Assembly (NCBI GenBank): GCA_001516065.1
Contig: LOEV01000123.1
Coordinates: 1 to 64,000 of the forward strand
Direction: 5' to 3'
From: Alphaproteobacteria bacterium BRH_c36
GTDB taxonomy: Bacteria; Pseudomonadota; Alphaproteobacteria; Rhizobiales; Hyphomicrobiaceae
DNA: 64,000 bases
Part shown: positions 1-8,274 of the stretch, one piece after another
How positions within the stretch are numbered: position 1 is the stretch's first letter
Layout of the letters: each line of letters opens with the position of its first letter
Position numbers and translations under genes: made by a program
The notes under the pieces: model-generated
What the model saw: the letters and a program-made list of their open reading frames with translations, nothing else
Told to the model about the DNA's origin: nothing
Databases searched by the model: none

Positions 1-126
1 GTCTGTGGTCGATTCTCAAAGATACGAGCAAGAGTTATCAACCCAAGTTACCACGCGCTGTAGGAGGAGGATCATCCACTATACACTATACGCAAAACCC
101 GCCGCGACATCATTTCTCTATCGATT

Positions 127-140
127 ATGTCTTAAGACAT
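127..140. promoter_or_regulatory. perfect 14-bp palindrome
   Basis: ATGTCTTAAGACAT is a perfect inverted repeat without spacer in otherwise non-coding DNA. It has the size of a dimeric repressor operator (GntR- or TetR-like), but there is no matched regulator next to it. It lies 328 bp upstream of the first gene, so it may belong to a gene left of the window. Confidence 0.3.
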
Positions 141-402
141 GAAGATGGAAGTAATCCCAACTGGTTCTTCGTGTCGCCAGTTACCATTCACTCGGCAGTT
201 GAAGGCGATAAAAATCCGCCGACACCATTCGAAAATCGCCGACCCTCAAACGATGCCGGTCAAGAGGCTGATCGCCAGGGCAGAGGATGAGGAAGAATCC
301 TCCCGTGTCAGCCACATTCGGCGGTAACGCGTGGCCCCGCAGATGCCCAACACGCCTCAGACAAGGCAACGCGCCCCATCGCCACCGCGAGTAGCGTAGA
401 TT

Positions 403-452
403 TTTTATCTATGTGCATCTTTATTTTATCTATAGACAATATTTTTGTTGTC
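403..452 (+). promoter_or_regulatory. AT-rich promoter/operator with 21-bp-spaced direct repeats
   Basis: TTTTATCTAT occurs at 403-412 and again at 424-433, exactly 21 bp apart (two helical turns, same DNA face). It is followed by an inverted repeat GACAA-N8-TTGTC at 435-452. The block ends 15 bp before the ATG at 468. The arrangement suits a tandem activator or repressor site over the promoter of the 468-3247 operon. The regulator is unknown. Confidence 0.45.
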
Positions 453-467
453 ATGTAGGCAACCCGC

Positions 468-749
468 ATGGGAATGGATGAGTACACAATTGGCGTCGTG
501 GCCGATCGGCTGGCGGCTCTCTATAACGGCCCCTTCGGGGGCAAGGACAACGGCCGCTACCGTATCGCGGCCAAGCTTGTGCGTGCGCTTGCAGGGCGGC
601 GCAGACTTTACGAGGACGATGTTCGCGATCTGTCGCGGGCGATGATCGAGCGCGGATTCGTTCTCATCGACATGGACAGCTTCTTCGTCGTGATGTCGGC
701 GAACACGTTCGTCAACTATCGCCGCGCCAACGAGGAGTGCCTGGAGTGA
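468..749 (+). CDS. conserved-looking hypothetical protein, 93 aa, first gene of rim-type operon
   Basis: I do not recognise a named family. The 93-aa protein is soluble, with no signal peptide or membrane segment. It has a basic middle (KLVRALAGRRRLY) and an acidic, aromatic C-terminal half (IDMDSFFVVMSANTFVNYRRANEE) that looks structured and conserved rather than random. Its 3' end overlaps the GTG start of the protease gene by 13 bp, so the two are translationally coupled. It probably acts with the protease/ligase pair downstream. The start could also be the ATG six bases further in. Function unknown. Confidence 0.75.
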   Translation: MGMDEYTIGVVADRLAALYNGPFGGKDNGRYRIAAKLVRALAGRRRLYEDDVRDLSRAMIERGFVLIDMDSFFVVMSANTFVNYRRANEECLE

Positions 750-1213
750 AGGCCGCCAAGACACTCAGCCCGCGAACCGACACAACACGGATCGGCTGGC
801 GGGAGTGGATCGGCCTGCCGGCGCTTCAAATCACCTCGATCAAGGCCAAGATCGACACCGGGGCGCGAACGTCTGCACTGCATGCCGTCAACCTGAGGCC
901 ATTCGAAATCAAGGGCGTCAGATGGATCGAGTTCCACGTCCCGCGCGCCGGTGTTCCGCGCACCGACCTCTGCCGCGCCATTATTGTTGACGAGCGAAAA
1001 ATCAAGAACACCAGCGGTGTTCCCAAGCTGCGCTACGTCATTTCGACGACGCTGATCCTGGGCCGGCGCCACTGGCACATCGAACTTTCGCTGGCAGACC
1101 GCGAGAAAATGGAGTTCGACATCATTTTGGGGCGAACGGCAATTCGCCGGCACGGCCTGCTCGTGGATCCGGGCCGCTCGTTTCTCGCCGGTCCGCCCAT
1201 CGCTATTCTCTGA
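737..1213 (+). CDS. rimB: RimB-type retropepsin-like protease (ATP-dependent zinc protease family)
   Basis: The 158-aa protein matches the 'putative ATP-dependent zinc protease' family (COG4067/PF05618), now seen as single-domain retropepsin-like aspartic proteases. The diagnostic KAKIDTGARTSALHA segment at about residues 35-49 carries the DTGA active-site loop. Later family motifs include IDGG-like ILGRTAIRRHGLLVDP near the C-terminus. The start is GTG inside the 3' end of the preceding gene; a second GTG lies nine bases on. The family often sits beside rimK, and in Pseudomonas RimB is described as acting against RimK-added glutamates on ribosomal protein S6. A similar role here is inferred from the neighbour gene. 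Confidence 0.85.
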   Translation: MPGVKAAKTLSPRTDTTRIGWREWIGLPALQITSIKAKIDTGARTSALHAVNLRPFEIKGVRWIEFHVPRAGVPRTDLCRAIIVDERKIKNTSGVPKLRYVISTTLILGRRHWHIELSLADREKMEFDIILGRTAIRRHGLLVDPGRSFLAGPPIAIL

Positions 1214-1298
1214 AAAGCTTCCTCGCACGCTGCCTTTCTCGAAGAGTGCCCCGTCCGACAGCCGGTCCACCGGTCCTATGCCTTAGAAAGGGCAGGTC

Positions 1299-2204
1299 AT
1301 GAAAATCGCCATGATGGCGCGCAACGCCAACCTCTACTCGCACAAGCGGCTGGTGGAGGCCGCCGAGGCACGCGGACACCAGATCGACGTGATCAACACG
1401 TTACAATGCTACATGAACATCGCGTCGCGGCGGCCGGAGGTCTATTACAATGGCCATAAGCTGCCGCACTACGATGCCGTCATCCCGCGCATTGGCGCAT
1501 CGGTCACCTTCTACGGATTGGCGGTGTTGCGACAGTTCGAGATGATGGGCGTATTTCCGCTGAACGAGTCGGTGGCCATCGGGCGGTCCCGCGACAAGCT
1601 GCGCTCGATGCAACTGCTGGCGCGAGACGGCGTCGGTCTGCCGGTGACGACTTTCGCCCACGACCCCAAGCAGACCGAGGAAGTGTTGCGGCTCGCCGGT
1701 GGTTCGCCGCTCGTCATCAAGCTGCTCGAAGGCACCCAGGGGATCGGCGTCGTTCTGGCCGATACCGACCGCTCGGCGAAATCGGTGATCGAGGCGTTCC
1801 GCGGGGCGGGCGTCAACATCCTCGTTCAGGAGTTCATCAAGGAGGCCGGCGGCACGGATATCCGGGCGCTCGTTGTCGGCGGCAAGGTCATCGCCGCGAT
1901 GCAGAGGAAGGGAGCGGAAGGCGAATTCCGCTCCAACCTGCACCGGGGCGGCAGTGCGCAAGCGATCAAGATCTCGCCGGAAGAACGCGCGACGGCTCTG
2001 CGTGCTGCAAAAGCCATGGGGCTCAACGTGTGCGGCGTCGACATGCTGCGCGCCAATCACGGGCCGGTCGTCATGGAGGTCAACTCCTCGCCGGGCCTCG
2101 AAGGTGTCGAGAAGGCCACGGGGATCGACATCGCCGGCCAGATCATCGACTTTCTTGCCAGCCACGCGAGGCCGGGCAAGACCAAAACGAAGGGCAAAGG
2201 CTGA
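1299..2204 (+). CDS. rimK: RimK-family ATP-grasp glutamate ligase
   Basis: A 301-aa ATP-grasp protein of usual RimK length, which adds L-glutamate residues to the C-terminus of ribosomal protein S6 in the best-studied homologues. Seen: the N-terminal pre-ATP-grasp domain starting [18 protein letters not shown], the substrate segment [19 protein letters not shown], the nucleotide-binding lysine in [15 protein letters not shown], and metal ligands in [11 protein letters not shown] near residue 265. GGGCAGG precedes the ATG by a good distance. The stop overlaps the next ATG (TGATG). Substrate in this organism is not shown by sequence; other RimK-like ligases act on different amino-acid acceptors. 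Confidence 0.92.
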   Translation: MKIAMMARNANLYSHKRLVEAAEARGHQIDVINTLQCYMNIASRRPEVYYNGHKLPHYDAVIPRIGASVTFYGLAVLRQFEMMGVFPLNESVAIGRSRDKLRSMQLLARDGVGLPVTTFAHDPKQTEEVLRLAGGSPLVIKLLEGTQGIGVVLADTDRSAKSVIEAFRGAGVNILVQEFIKEAGGTDIRALVVGGKVIAAMQRKGAEGEFRSNLHRGGSAQAIKISPEERATALRAAKAMGLNVCGVDMLRANHGPVVMEVNSSPGLEGVEKATGIDIAGQIIDFLASHARPGKTKTKGKG

Positions 2205-3247
2205 TGGGAGAGACGGGTCCGTTCGAGATCGGCAGGTCGATCGTCGCTTCGGGAACGCGGCAGACGGTCGAATTGCCGGTCAGCGTTCTGTCGGACCACA
2301 CTCCCGTCACGCTGTCCGCCCACGTGGTTCACGGCCGCCGGCCGGGTCCGACGATGTTCGTCAGCGCGGCGGTGCATGGCGACGAAGTCATCGGCGTGGA
2401 GATTGTGCGGCGACTGTTGCGCGCGCCCAATATCGACAACATGCGCGGCACGTTGATTGCCGTGCCGATCGTCAACTCGTTCGGCTTCATGCATCATTCC
2501 CGCTATCTGCCCGACCGGCGCGATCTCAACCGCTCGTTTCCCGGCAGCGCACAAGGGTCGCTCGCGGCGCGGCTGGCGAACCTGTTCCTGCAGGAAATCG
2601 TCCTGCGGTCGGACCTCGGGATCGACCTACATTCAGCAGCGATCCACCGGACGAACCTGCCGCAGGTGCGGGTGTCGCCTTCGAAACCGGCAACGATGGA
2701 ACTTGCTGAGGCTTTTGGAGCACCGCTCATTTTGACGTCCGGATTGCGGGACGGTTCGCTGCGGCAGGCGGCGGCAAAGAAGAACATCGATATTCTGCTC
2801 TATGAAGCCGGCGAGGGATTGCGGTTCGATGAGATCGCGGTGCGGACCGGAGTCAGCGGCATTCTCCGGGTGATGCGCAAACTCGACATGGTCTCGGGAA
2901 AGGGCATCTCGAAACCGAAGGCGGAGCCGATCCAGTCGACCGCGAGCTACTGGCAGCGTGCATCGGCGGGCGGCCTCCTGCGGACGTTCAAGACGATCGG
3001 CGAGGAGGTCCCCAAGGGAAGCGTTCTCGGTATCGTCGCCGATCCCTTCGGCGAAACCGAAACAGAGATCACCGCTGACTACGGCGGCCTGATCATCGGG
3101 CGCACAAACCTGCCGATCGTCAACGAAGGCGACGGGCTGTTTCATATCGCCAAGATCAGGAAGGCCGACAACGCGGAAGCGACGATCGACAGCCTTGCAA
3201 GTCAACTCGTCGCAGATCCGCTGTTCGACGAAGACGAGATCATCTGA
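2204..3247 (+). CDS. succinylglutamate desuccinylase/aspartoacylase-family zinc hydrolase
   Basis: The ORF track starts at 2030, but the first 58 codons are rimK in another frame. The true start is the ATG overlapping the rimK stop, giving 347 aa. AstE/AspA family (M14-like carboxypeptidase fold): zinc ligands in AAVHGDEVIG (about residues 58-67), the substrate arginine in RDLNRSFPG, a third ligand in DLHSAAIH, and a catalytic-type glutamate in LLYEAGEG. The C-terminal third (KTIGEEVPKGSVLGIVADPFG) is the beta-barrel typical of this family. It likely hydrolyses an N-acyl or glutamyl amide; coupling to rimK and rimB suggests processing of a glutamylated product. Specificity is unknown. Confidence 0.85.
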   Translation: MGETGPFEIGRSIVASGTRQTVELPVSVLSDHTPVTLSAHVVHGRRPGPTMFVSAAVHGDEVIGVEIVRRLLRAPNIDNMRGTLIAVPIVNSFGFMHHSRYLPDRRDLNRSFPGSAQGSLAARLANLFLQEIVLRSDLGIDLHSAAIHRTNLPQVRVSPSKPATMELAEAFGAPLILTSGLRDGSLRQAAAKKNIDILLYEAGEGLRFDEIAVRTGVSGILRVMRKLDMVSGKGISKPKAEPIQSTASYWQRASAGGLLRTFKTIGEEVPKGSVLGIVADPFGETETEITADYGGLIIGRTNLPIVNEGDGLFHIAKIRKADNAEATIDSLASQLVADPLFDEDEII

Positions 3248-3332
3248 GCCGTAGCGTTCAACTGCGGCGGCCTTTGTTTGGACGCGCCATACCGACTTCC
3301 AAGCAGAATTGTTTAGTGGCGCCCAAAGCCCA

Positions 3333-3887
3333 CTATTCAGCCCTGCTCGCCCTTGATTGCGCGACTTGATCGAGGAATTTATCGAGGAACTGAGACAACG
3401 CGTTCCAATCGGTGAATTCGTGGTCGCCGGTCTGTTCAAAGGTTCCGGCGGTTTTGGAGACGATGTGCTTGACGATTTCCACCTTGAAGTACTCGTACTG
3501 CGAATAGCGCAGGGCGCCGGCAAGCAGCAGAGTCCGGACAGGTTGGAGTTTCGTGATCCATAAAAATCGTTCGACGTACTTCTGCGCGGCAGGGCGTCCG
3601 TCGTCGGTCGCAGCAGAAAGGCTGACCGATATCAAAGCCGAGGGCAGAGAGTTGAACTGTTCGCGGTGGGCGATGACGAAGTTTATGAGGCTGTCCTGAT
3701 GGCGTTCCTGATGAACCGAGCCGGCTAATATCACGGCGTCGTAATTTTCCCAATCCGGCAGCGCGCCCGGTTCTTCGCTATCGATGACATCGACATGATG
3801 GGCTTTCCGCGAGACATGTCCGGCAGCCCGACGAGCGATCTTTCCGGTTTGGCCTTCCGTCGTTGCGAAGACGATCAAAATGTTCAT
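3333..3887 (-). CDS. flavodoxin-fold protein, HemG-like (protoporphyrinogen oxidase-type)
   Basis: The start is placed at ATG 3887 (MNILIVFATTEGQTGKIA), dropping an 11-aa in-frame extension; length 184 aa. The N-terminal FATTEGQTGKIA is the FMN-phosphate loop, and ILAGSVHQERHQ is the second flavin loop as in HemG, the long-chain flavodoxin that oxidises protoporphyrinogen IX with quinones. The WxTxLQPVRTLLLAGALRYSQY-like segment also fits HemG. It is the last gene on the nir strand, so a role in tetrapyrrole or heme d1 redox chemistry is attractive but inferred. It could instead be a general quinone-linked flavodoxin. Confidence 0.75.
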   Translation of the reverse strand: MNILIVFATTEGQTGKIARRAAGHVSRKAHHVDVIDSEEPGALPDWENYDAVILAGSVHQERHQDSLINFVIAHREQFNSLPSALISVSLSAATDDGRPAAQKYVERFLWITKLQPVRTLLLAGALRYSQYEYFKVEIVKHIVSKTAGTFEQTGDHEFTDWNALSQFLDKFLDQVAQSRASRAE

Positions 3888-3941
3888 GGCAATTATCCCA
3901 AACGGGCACTTGGTTCCCAAGCGTCAGCCCGGAACCCTCGG

Positions 3942-4445
3942 CTAATGCAGCTGGCGCTTAAGGACAGCGATCATTCTTTCCACTTCGTCTTGTTGCAACC
4001 GGCCGTGATTTTGCAGGAACTCCGCGATGTCGCGGCCGGTATATCGGCCGGTCAGCGTGCCTTCCCGCAGGATCAACTGGTGTCTCGCAAGTTCGACGGC
4101 ACGATCGTGACAGACGCGGCATTTGTCCTGAAACAGGCCTCCCGAATTCAGGATGTTCTCGAAATGCACGACGAGAACGTCGATCTCCACCGGGGACAGT
4201 TTACCGTGGCCGGAATTGAGGAAGCCGCGCAGCTCCCGCGAGGATTTGCGCGTCAGCATCTTTCCTTGCGACCTGACGAGATAGTTGCGCGCGAAGTCGC
4301 CCGCGTGGGGGGAATGACATCCACCGCACCGCTGCTCAAAAATCTGGTGAGGGTCGGGTGCTTGTGCCAGAACCTGTTGATCGCGAGACGCCGCGGTGAT
4401 CGCCAAAGCGAGCCAGCCGACGAATAGCATGCGATATCTCAACAT
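3942..4445 (-). CDS. periplasmic diheme c-type cytochrome
   Basis: Start at ATG 4445 (MLRYRMLFVGWLALAITAA), a clean signal peptide; the upstream ATG at 4487 would add 14 polar residues before it. The mature part (about 135 aa) has two heme c sites, CGGCH followed about 60 residues later by CRVCH, each with later histidine or methionine candidates. It follows nirN by 75 bp on the same strand, so it may pass electrons to or from the nitrite reductase or NirN. No standard gene symbol applies. The second domain ends in a helix-rich segment (DEVERMIAVLKRQLH). Confidence 0.8.
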   Translation of the reverse strand: MLRYRMLFVGWLALAITAASRDQQVLAQAPDPHQIFEQRCGGCHSPHAGDFARNYLVRSQGKMLTRKSSRELRGFLNSGHGKLSPVEIDVLVVHFENILNSGGLFQDKCRVCHDRAVELARHQLILREGTLTGRYTGRDIAEFLQNHGRLQQDEVERMIAVLKRQLH

Positions 4446-4520
4446 CGGGGGTGAATCTCGATTTACGATGCACCTGGCAGTTAACATAGGGGGTTGCGCA
4501 AGTTCTCGAATTGAGCTGAG

Positions 4521-6101
4521 TCAATGGCTCGTCCCCTCCGAAAACGTGATCTTGTTCCAGACGTTGTACTTGCCCGACGGCTTGCGCATCGGCAGGCGGC
4601 GGACTTCCTCCAGGGTCTCGGCGTCGTAGACGATGACGGCGCCGTCATCCTCCCAGACCGACACGAGGGCATGGCGGCCGGACCGGTCGAATTCGACATG
4701 AGCAACGGTTGCTTCGGGCACGGGCCGCAGCGTCTTGACGATCTTCAGGGTCTGCTTATCGATGACGTGCATCGCATCCTTGTTCTTGCCGAAGAAGACG
4801 TCAGCCCAGACATAGGGCGTATTCTCGTGCGAGCGCAGGAAGAAGCCGGGGCCATCGGTCGGTATGGTCGTGACAAGGGACCAGTCGTCGACGGCGATAA
4901 CGCTGAGCTTGGCTTCCTTCAGATGCGGTGTCGCCATGACGCGGCGGCCGTTGCGAATCCAGGAGATTCCAGAGCCGAGGTGCGGCATGCCGGGAAGCGG
5001 CAGTTCTGCGATTTCGCGGCCAACCGTTAGGTTGACGACGACGCCCTTGCCGCCGTCACGTGATGCACCGATCAGATTGCGGTAGTCGGAATCGAAGAAG
5101 AAGTCGTCGATGGGTTCGGCGACAGCTATTCGTCTCAGCGCAAACAGCCCCTTTGAGGATTCTAGCGCTTCGACCATGCCTTTCTCGTGGCTGTGCACGT
5201 AGCCCTGGTAGACCGGCTCGGCATCGGGGTTGGTCGCGATCTCCCAGATCTCGGCGACATCTTTCAGCGCCAGCACGAAGCTGTCTCTCGTCGGCGCCTG
5301 GTAAACCGCTGAAACACGCGAAGGGACGCCGGACTTGTCGGAAACATCGAAAACGCGGGCGACGGAGAGATCCGATGTCGCGATGATCGTCAGCGTGTTG
5401 GGGAGATAATTGGCAACCGCCAGCCAACGGCCGTCCTTCGAGATGGCGATGTTGCGGGCGTTCAGTCCGGCGCGGATGCGGCCGACTTCCTGAAGCGACC
5501 AGATGTCGTATTTCTGCACCCAGCCATCGCGCGACATGATGAAGACGAAGCGGCCGTCGGGCGAGAACTTCGGCCCGCCGTGAACGGCAAACGGCGTGGC
5601 GAAGCGGTCCAGGCGGTTGAAGGTGTCGCCGTCGAGGATCGACACGTGATGGTCGCCGGTCTCGACGACCAGGAACAGATTGAGTGGATCGGCATCGAAG
5701 ACCGGCTTGGAAGCAGCTCTGTAATCTGCATTTAGGGTGAGGCTCGCGGCGATTTCATTCGTGGTCCACGTCGGTTTTGTGCCGAGCGGCGTCTTGATGA
5801 ACTCGGAGAGGGCTGCGATGTCGTGTTCAGAAAGCATGTCGGCGAAGGCCGGCATCTGGGTCGCCGCGCGGCCCATGGAGATGACGTCCGAAACCGCTGG
5901 GCCGCGCATCCGGTGCAAGGTTTCCGGAATCAGAGCCGGGCCTGTTCCGCCAAGCCTTTCAGCGCCATGGCAATTCGCGCAATGGGCTTGATAGAGTTGA
6001 ACGGCACGTGTCGTCGCGTTTTCTGCATTCACGGAGACCGCGGCAGTGCATGCGAACGCGGCAGTGAAGATGATGCTAGGCAAAGCGGTGCGCGGGATCA
6101 T
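4521..6101 (-). CDS. nirN: NirN, dihydro-heme d1 dehydrogenase
   Basis: 526 aa with signal peptide ([21 protein letters not shown]), an N-terminal cytochrome c domain (CANCH at about 41-45) and a C-terminal eight-bladed d1-type propeller resembling NirS. NirN performs the last step of heme d1 synthesis, introducing the acrylate double bond in the periplasm before d1 is handed to NirS. It is distinguished from NirS by the short linker, by the absence of the NirS N-terminal arm and by its place at the end of the nir operon after nirJ, whose 3' end it overlaps by 26 bp. Confidence 0.92.
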   Translation of the reverse strand: MIPRTALPSIIFTAAFACTAAVSVNAENATTRAVQLYQAHCANCHGAERLGGTGPALIPETLHRMRGPAVSDVISMGRAATQMPAFADMLSEHDIAALSEFIKTPLGTKPTWTTNEIAASLTLNADYRAASKPVFDADPLNLFLVVETGDHHVSILDGDTFNRLDRFATPFAVHGGPKFSPDGRFVFIMSRDGWVQKYDIWSLQEVGRIRAGLNARNIAISKDGRWLAVANYLPNTLTIIATSDLSVARVFDVSDKSGVPSRVSAVYQAPTRDSFVLALKDVAEIWEIATNPDAEPVYQGYVHSHEKGMVEALESSKGLFALRRIAVAEPIDDFFFDSDYRNLIGASRDGGKGVVVNLTVGREIAELPLPGMPHLGSGISWIRNGRRVMATPHLKEAKLSVIAVDDWSLVTTIPTDGPGFFLRSHENTPYVWADVFFGKNKDAMHVIDKQTLKIVKTLRPVPEATVAHVEFDRSGRHALVSVWEDDGAVIVYDAETLEEVRRLPMRKPSGKYNVWNKITFSEGTSH

Positions 6102-7302
6102 TGCTTCGGCCTCGGAATGGTTTCATCTGGAGTCGGTCGGATTCGCTTGAGATGCCTTCCGAGAGGCCGATTTCAGCGTCGCCGAGATAACAAGCAGGAT
6201 CGGCCTCCCATGGGTCGCCGGTCAGTTGAAGGGCGCGGATACGGGTGTTGCCGCCGCAGACGGATTTGTAGGCGCAGGCGCCGCAGCGTCCCTTCAGGGG
6301 ACGTGGGCGCAGGCGCAGCGCTGCCAGCATCGGGTCGCCGAGATCCTGCCAGATCTCGCTGAACGGCCGGTTGCGCACGCTGTCGATGGAATAATCCGAC
6401 CAGTAGGTGTCGGGGTGGACGACGCCCTGGGTGTCGATGTTGGCGACGCCGAGGCCGGAAGAGTTTCCGCCCCAGGCTTCAAGGTGCTGGCGCAAATGTG
6501 CGACAGCCTCGGCCGTGAACCGGCTCTGCGCCCAGCGCAGGAAGGTGACCGCATCGGCATCGTTGTTGCCCGTCACGATCTCGAATGCCTCGCCGTTCGA
6601 AGCCGACCGCCATGCGCGCTCGATGAGAAGTTCAACCGCCTGGCGCGTCACTTGCCATTGCGTGTCGTCGGCGCGGTGCTTGTTGCCGCGGCCCGCGTAG
6701 ACAAGGTGGGATAGGTAGAACTTCTCGACGCCTTCGTCACCGGCCAGTGCCAGGAGGTCGGGTAGCTGCTGGGCATTGTCCTTCGTCATCGTGAAGCGCA
6801 GGCCAACCTTGATGCCGCGCGCCCTGCACGCACGTACTCCGGCAAGCGCCTCCTCGAATGCGCCCGCCGCGCCACGGAACCAGTCGTTCGTCGCGCCGAT
6901 GCCATCGAGGCTGATGCCGACGTAGTCGAAGCCGATCTCGGCGATCTCGTCGGCGTCATGTTCCTTGATCGTCGTGCCATTGGTGGAGAGCGCGGTGTAG
7001 AGGCCGTGGGCCTTGGAGCGCCGTGCCAGATCGAGGGTGTCGGGGCGGCTCAGCGGCTCTCCGCCCGAAAGGATCAGCGCGGGAATGCCGAAGGCAGCGA
7101 GATCGTCGAGCACGACGACGGCTTCCTCATTCGAAAGTTCGCCTGGAAAGTCGCGGTTGGCGGCAACCGCGTAGCAGTGACGGCACTTGAGATTGCAGCG
7201 CCGCGTCAGGTTCCAGATCACAACGGGGCGCACCGGCCCCTTGCGGCGGCGTACCGGTGTCGGTTCGATGAGCTGGTGCATATAATGCGACAGGCGAAAC
7301 AT
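6076..7302 (-). CDS. nirJ: NirJ, radical SAM heme d1 biosynthesis enzyme
   Basis: 408 aa. The radical SAM cluster motif CNLKCRHCY is at about residues 36-44, followed by LSGGEPLSR for SAM binding. A C-terminal SPASM-like region holds further cysteines ([12 protein letters not shown]), consistent with a second iron-sulfur cluster. NirJ replaces two propionates of didecarboxysiroheme by oxo groups. Four bases separate it from nirH. The window also carries every other dedicated heme d1 gene, so the assignment is firm. Confidence 0.95.
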   Translation of the reverse strand: MFRLSHYMHQLIEPTPVRRRKGPVRPVVIWNLTRRCNLKCRHCYAVAANRDFPGELSNEEAVVVLDDLAAFGIPALILSGGEPLSRPDTLDLARRSKAHGLYTALSTNGTTIKEHDADEIAEIGFDYVGISLDGIGATNDWFRGAAGAFEEALAGVRACRARGIKVGLRFTMTKDNAQQLPDLLALAGDEGVEKFYLSHLVYAGRGNKHRADDTQWQVTRQAVELLIERAWRSASNGEAFEIVTGNNDADAVTFLRWAQSRFTAEAVAHLRQHLEAWGGNSSGLGVANIDTQGVVHPDTYWSDYSIDSVRNRPFSEIWQDLGDPMLAALRLRPRPLKGRCGACAYKSVCGGNTRIRALQLTGDPWEADPACYLGDAEIGLSEGISSESDRLQMKPFRGRSNDPAHRFA

Positions 7303-7306
7303 TGCT

Positions 7307-7798
7307 TCAGCCTCCGTTACCGGACAGACGAAGTCCGGTCTTCTTCAGGATCCGCTTCGAATAGAGAACGTCGCAAGCGCGGCAAGCCGGTCCGGCGAGC
7401 AGTGCGATCTCACGCCGCTTCGTTTCGACCTCGTCACGGGTTGTGCCATGAACCATCGCGAACAGGTTGTAGGGCCAGGACGGGAGTGCGCGCGGGCGCA
7501 GATAGCAGTGCGTCACGAAAGGCAGCGCGCCGACCTCGCGCCCGACTTCGGAGGCGACTTCGTCTTCGATGTCCCAAACCGTCATTCCGTTGGCGATCAG
7601 GCCCAGGGCATAGTGGTTTGGCGCGACTCCTATGCGACGAACGACTCCGCGTTCCATCAGATGGCCAAGCCGCACGATGACGTCGGCTTCGCCGATGCCG
7701 ACGCTCTTTGCGATTTCGGCATAGGGGCAAGGGGTAATCGCGAGGCCGGCCTGAGCCGCTTCGATGATGCTCCTGTCGATTGAATCGAGACTGCTCAT
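7307..7798 (-). CDS. nirH: NirH, siroheme decarboxylase subunit
   Basis: The ORF track extends this frame to 8419, but that part is nirG in another frame. The start is ATG 7798 ([19 protein letters not shown]), overlapping the nirG stop as ATGA; 163 aa. It has the AsnC/Lrp-like fold of siroheme decarboxylases: a winged helix ([19 protein letters not shown]) then a RAM-like domain with the family segments [10 protein letters not shown] and [12 protein letters not shown]. With NirG and NirDL it decarboxylates siroheme to 12,18-didecarboxysiroheme in the cytoplasm. It is not a DNA-binding regulator despite the fold. Confidence 0.92.
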   Translation of the reverse strand: MSSLDSIDRSIIEAAQAGLAITPCPYAEIAKSVGIGEADVIVRLGHLMERGVVRRIGVAPNHYALGLIANGMTVWDIEDEVASEVGREVGALPFVTHCYLRPRALPSWPYNLFAMVHGTTRDEVETKRREIALLAGPACRACDVLYSKRILKKTGLRLSGNGG

Positions 7799-8274
7799 GC
7801 CGCCACCCTGAAGCCGATAAAGAACTCTTCGAGTTTGGGAAAGCGCAGCACGGCAAGGCCGGTTGCCTGTTCGATACGCAGGGCGGTGCTGTCTATTTCC
7901 TCGGGCGACTCGGTTGCAAGCACGAACCACATGTTGAGGGCATGCTCGCGCTCGTAGTTGTGCGCGACCTGAGGAAAGCCGTTGACGATCCCGGCGATCT
8001 CCTCGAAGCGATCCGCGGGGGCTGAGAGCGCACACAGGCAGAAGGCGCCGCCCATGGCTGCCGCATCGAGGAACGGTCCGAAGCGGGTAACAACGCCGGT
8101 CTCGGCCAACCGCTGCAGCCGCGCGATCAATTCGCTTTCGGGAATGCCGATTTTGGCCGCGACGGCGGCAAAAGGCGACGTGACCAGCGGAAATCCCTCC
8201 TGAAGGACATTGATGATCCGGCGGTCCAGGTCGTCGAGGCCGATGCTTGCGGCCAAGTGGTGTCGGGACATCAT
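7795..8274 (-). CDS. nirG: NirG, siroheme decarboxylase subunit
   Basis: 159 aa, AsnC/Lrp-like fold. Winged-helix part at about residues 15-60 (IGIPESELIARLQRL), then TRFGPFLDAAAMGGAFCLCALS and the conserved PQVAHNYEREHALNMWFVL segment of the NirD/NirG type. Overlaps nirDL by four bases upstream and nirH by four bases downstream, so all three decarboxylase genes are translationally coupled. Works as a complex with NirH and NirDL on siroheme. The NirG versus NirD label rests on position. Confidence 0.88.
   Translation of the reverse strand: MMSRHHLAASIGLDDLDRRIINVLQEGFPLVTSPFAAVAAKIGIPESELIARLQRLAETGVVTRFGPFLDAAAMGGAFCLCALSAPADRFEEIAGIVNGFPQVAHNYEREHALNMWFVLATESPEEIDSTALRIEQATGLAVLRFPKLEEFFIGFRVAA

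Larger units (their letters stand above)
1..467. other. non-coding leader region, no supported gene
   Basis: I see no credible gene here. The 62-aa ORFs on either strand overlap one another, lack a convincing ribosome-binding site and do not read like a protein family. The left part has a short tandem (CTATACACTATAC near 79-92) and a perfect palindrome at 127-140. The right part (about 395-450) is markedly AT-rich against a GC-rich background and probably holds the promoter of the downstream operon. Confidence 0.6.

Noticed and set aside
139-327. 62-aa + strand ORF near the left edge
   Set aside because: No ribosome-binding site, low-complexity basic composition and a competing antisense ORF; not supported as a gene.
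716-1270. 184-aa minus-strand ORF opposite rimB
   Set aside because: Shadow of the rimB coding sequence; composition typical of antisense reading in GC-rich DNA.
2030-2203. N-terminal extension of the AstE-like ORF
   Set aside because: These codons are the rimK 3' end in another frame; the ATG at 2204 overlaps the rimK stop and begins the family sequence.
4521-6101. Second nirS copy
   Set aside because: Has cytochrome c plus d1 propeller, but position after nirJ and lack of the NirS N-terminal arm identify NirN.
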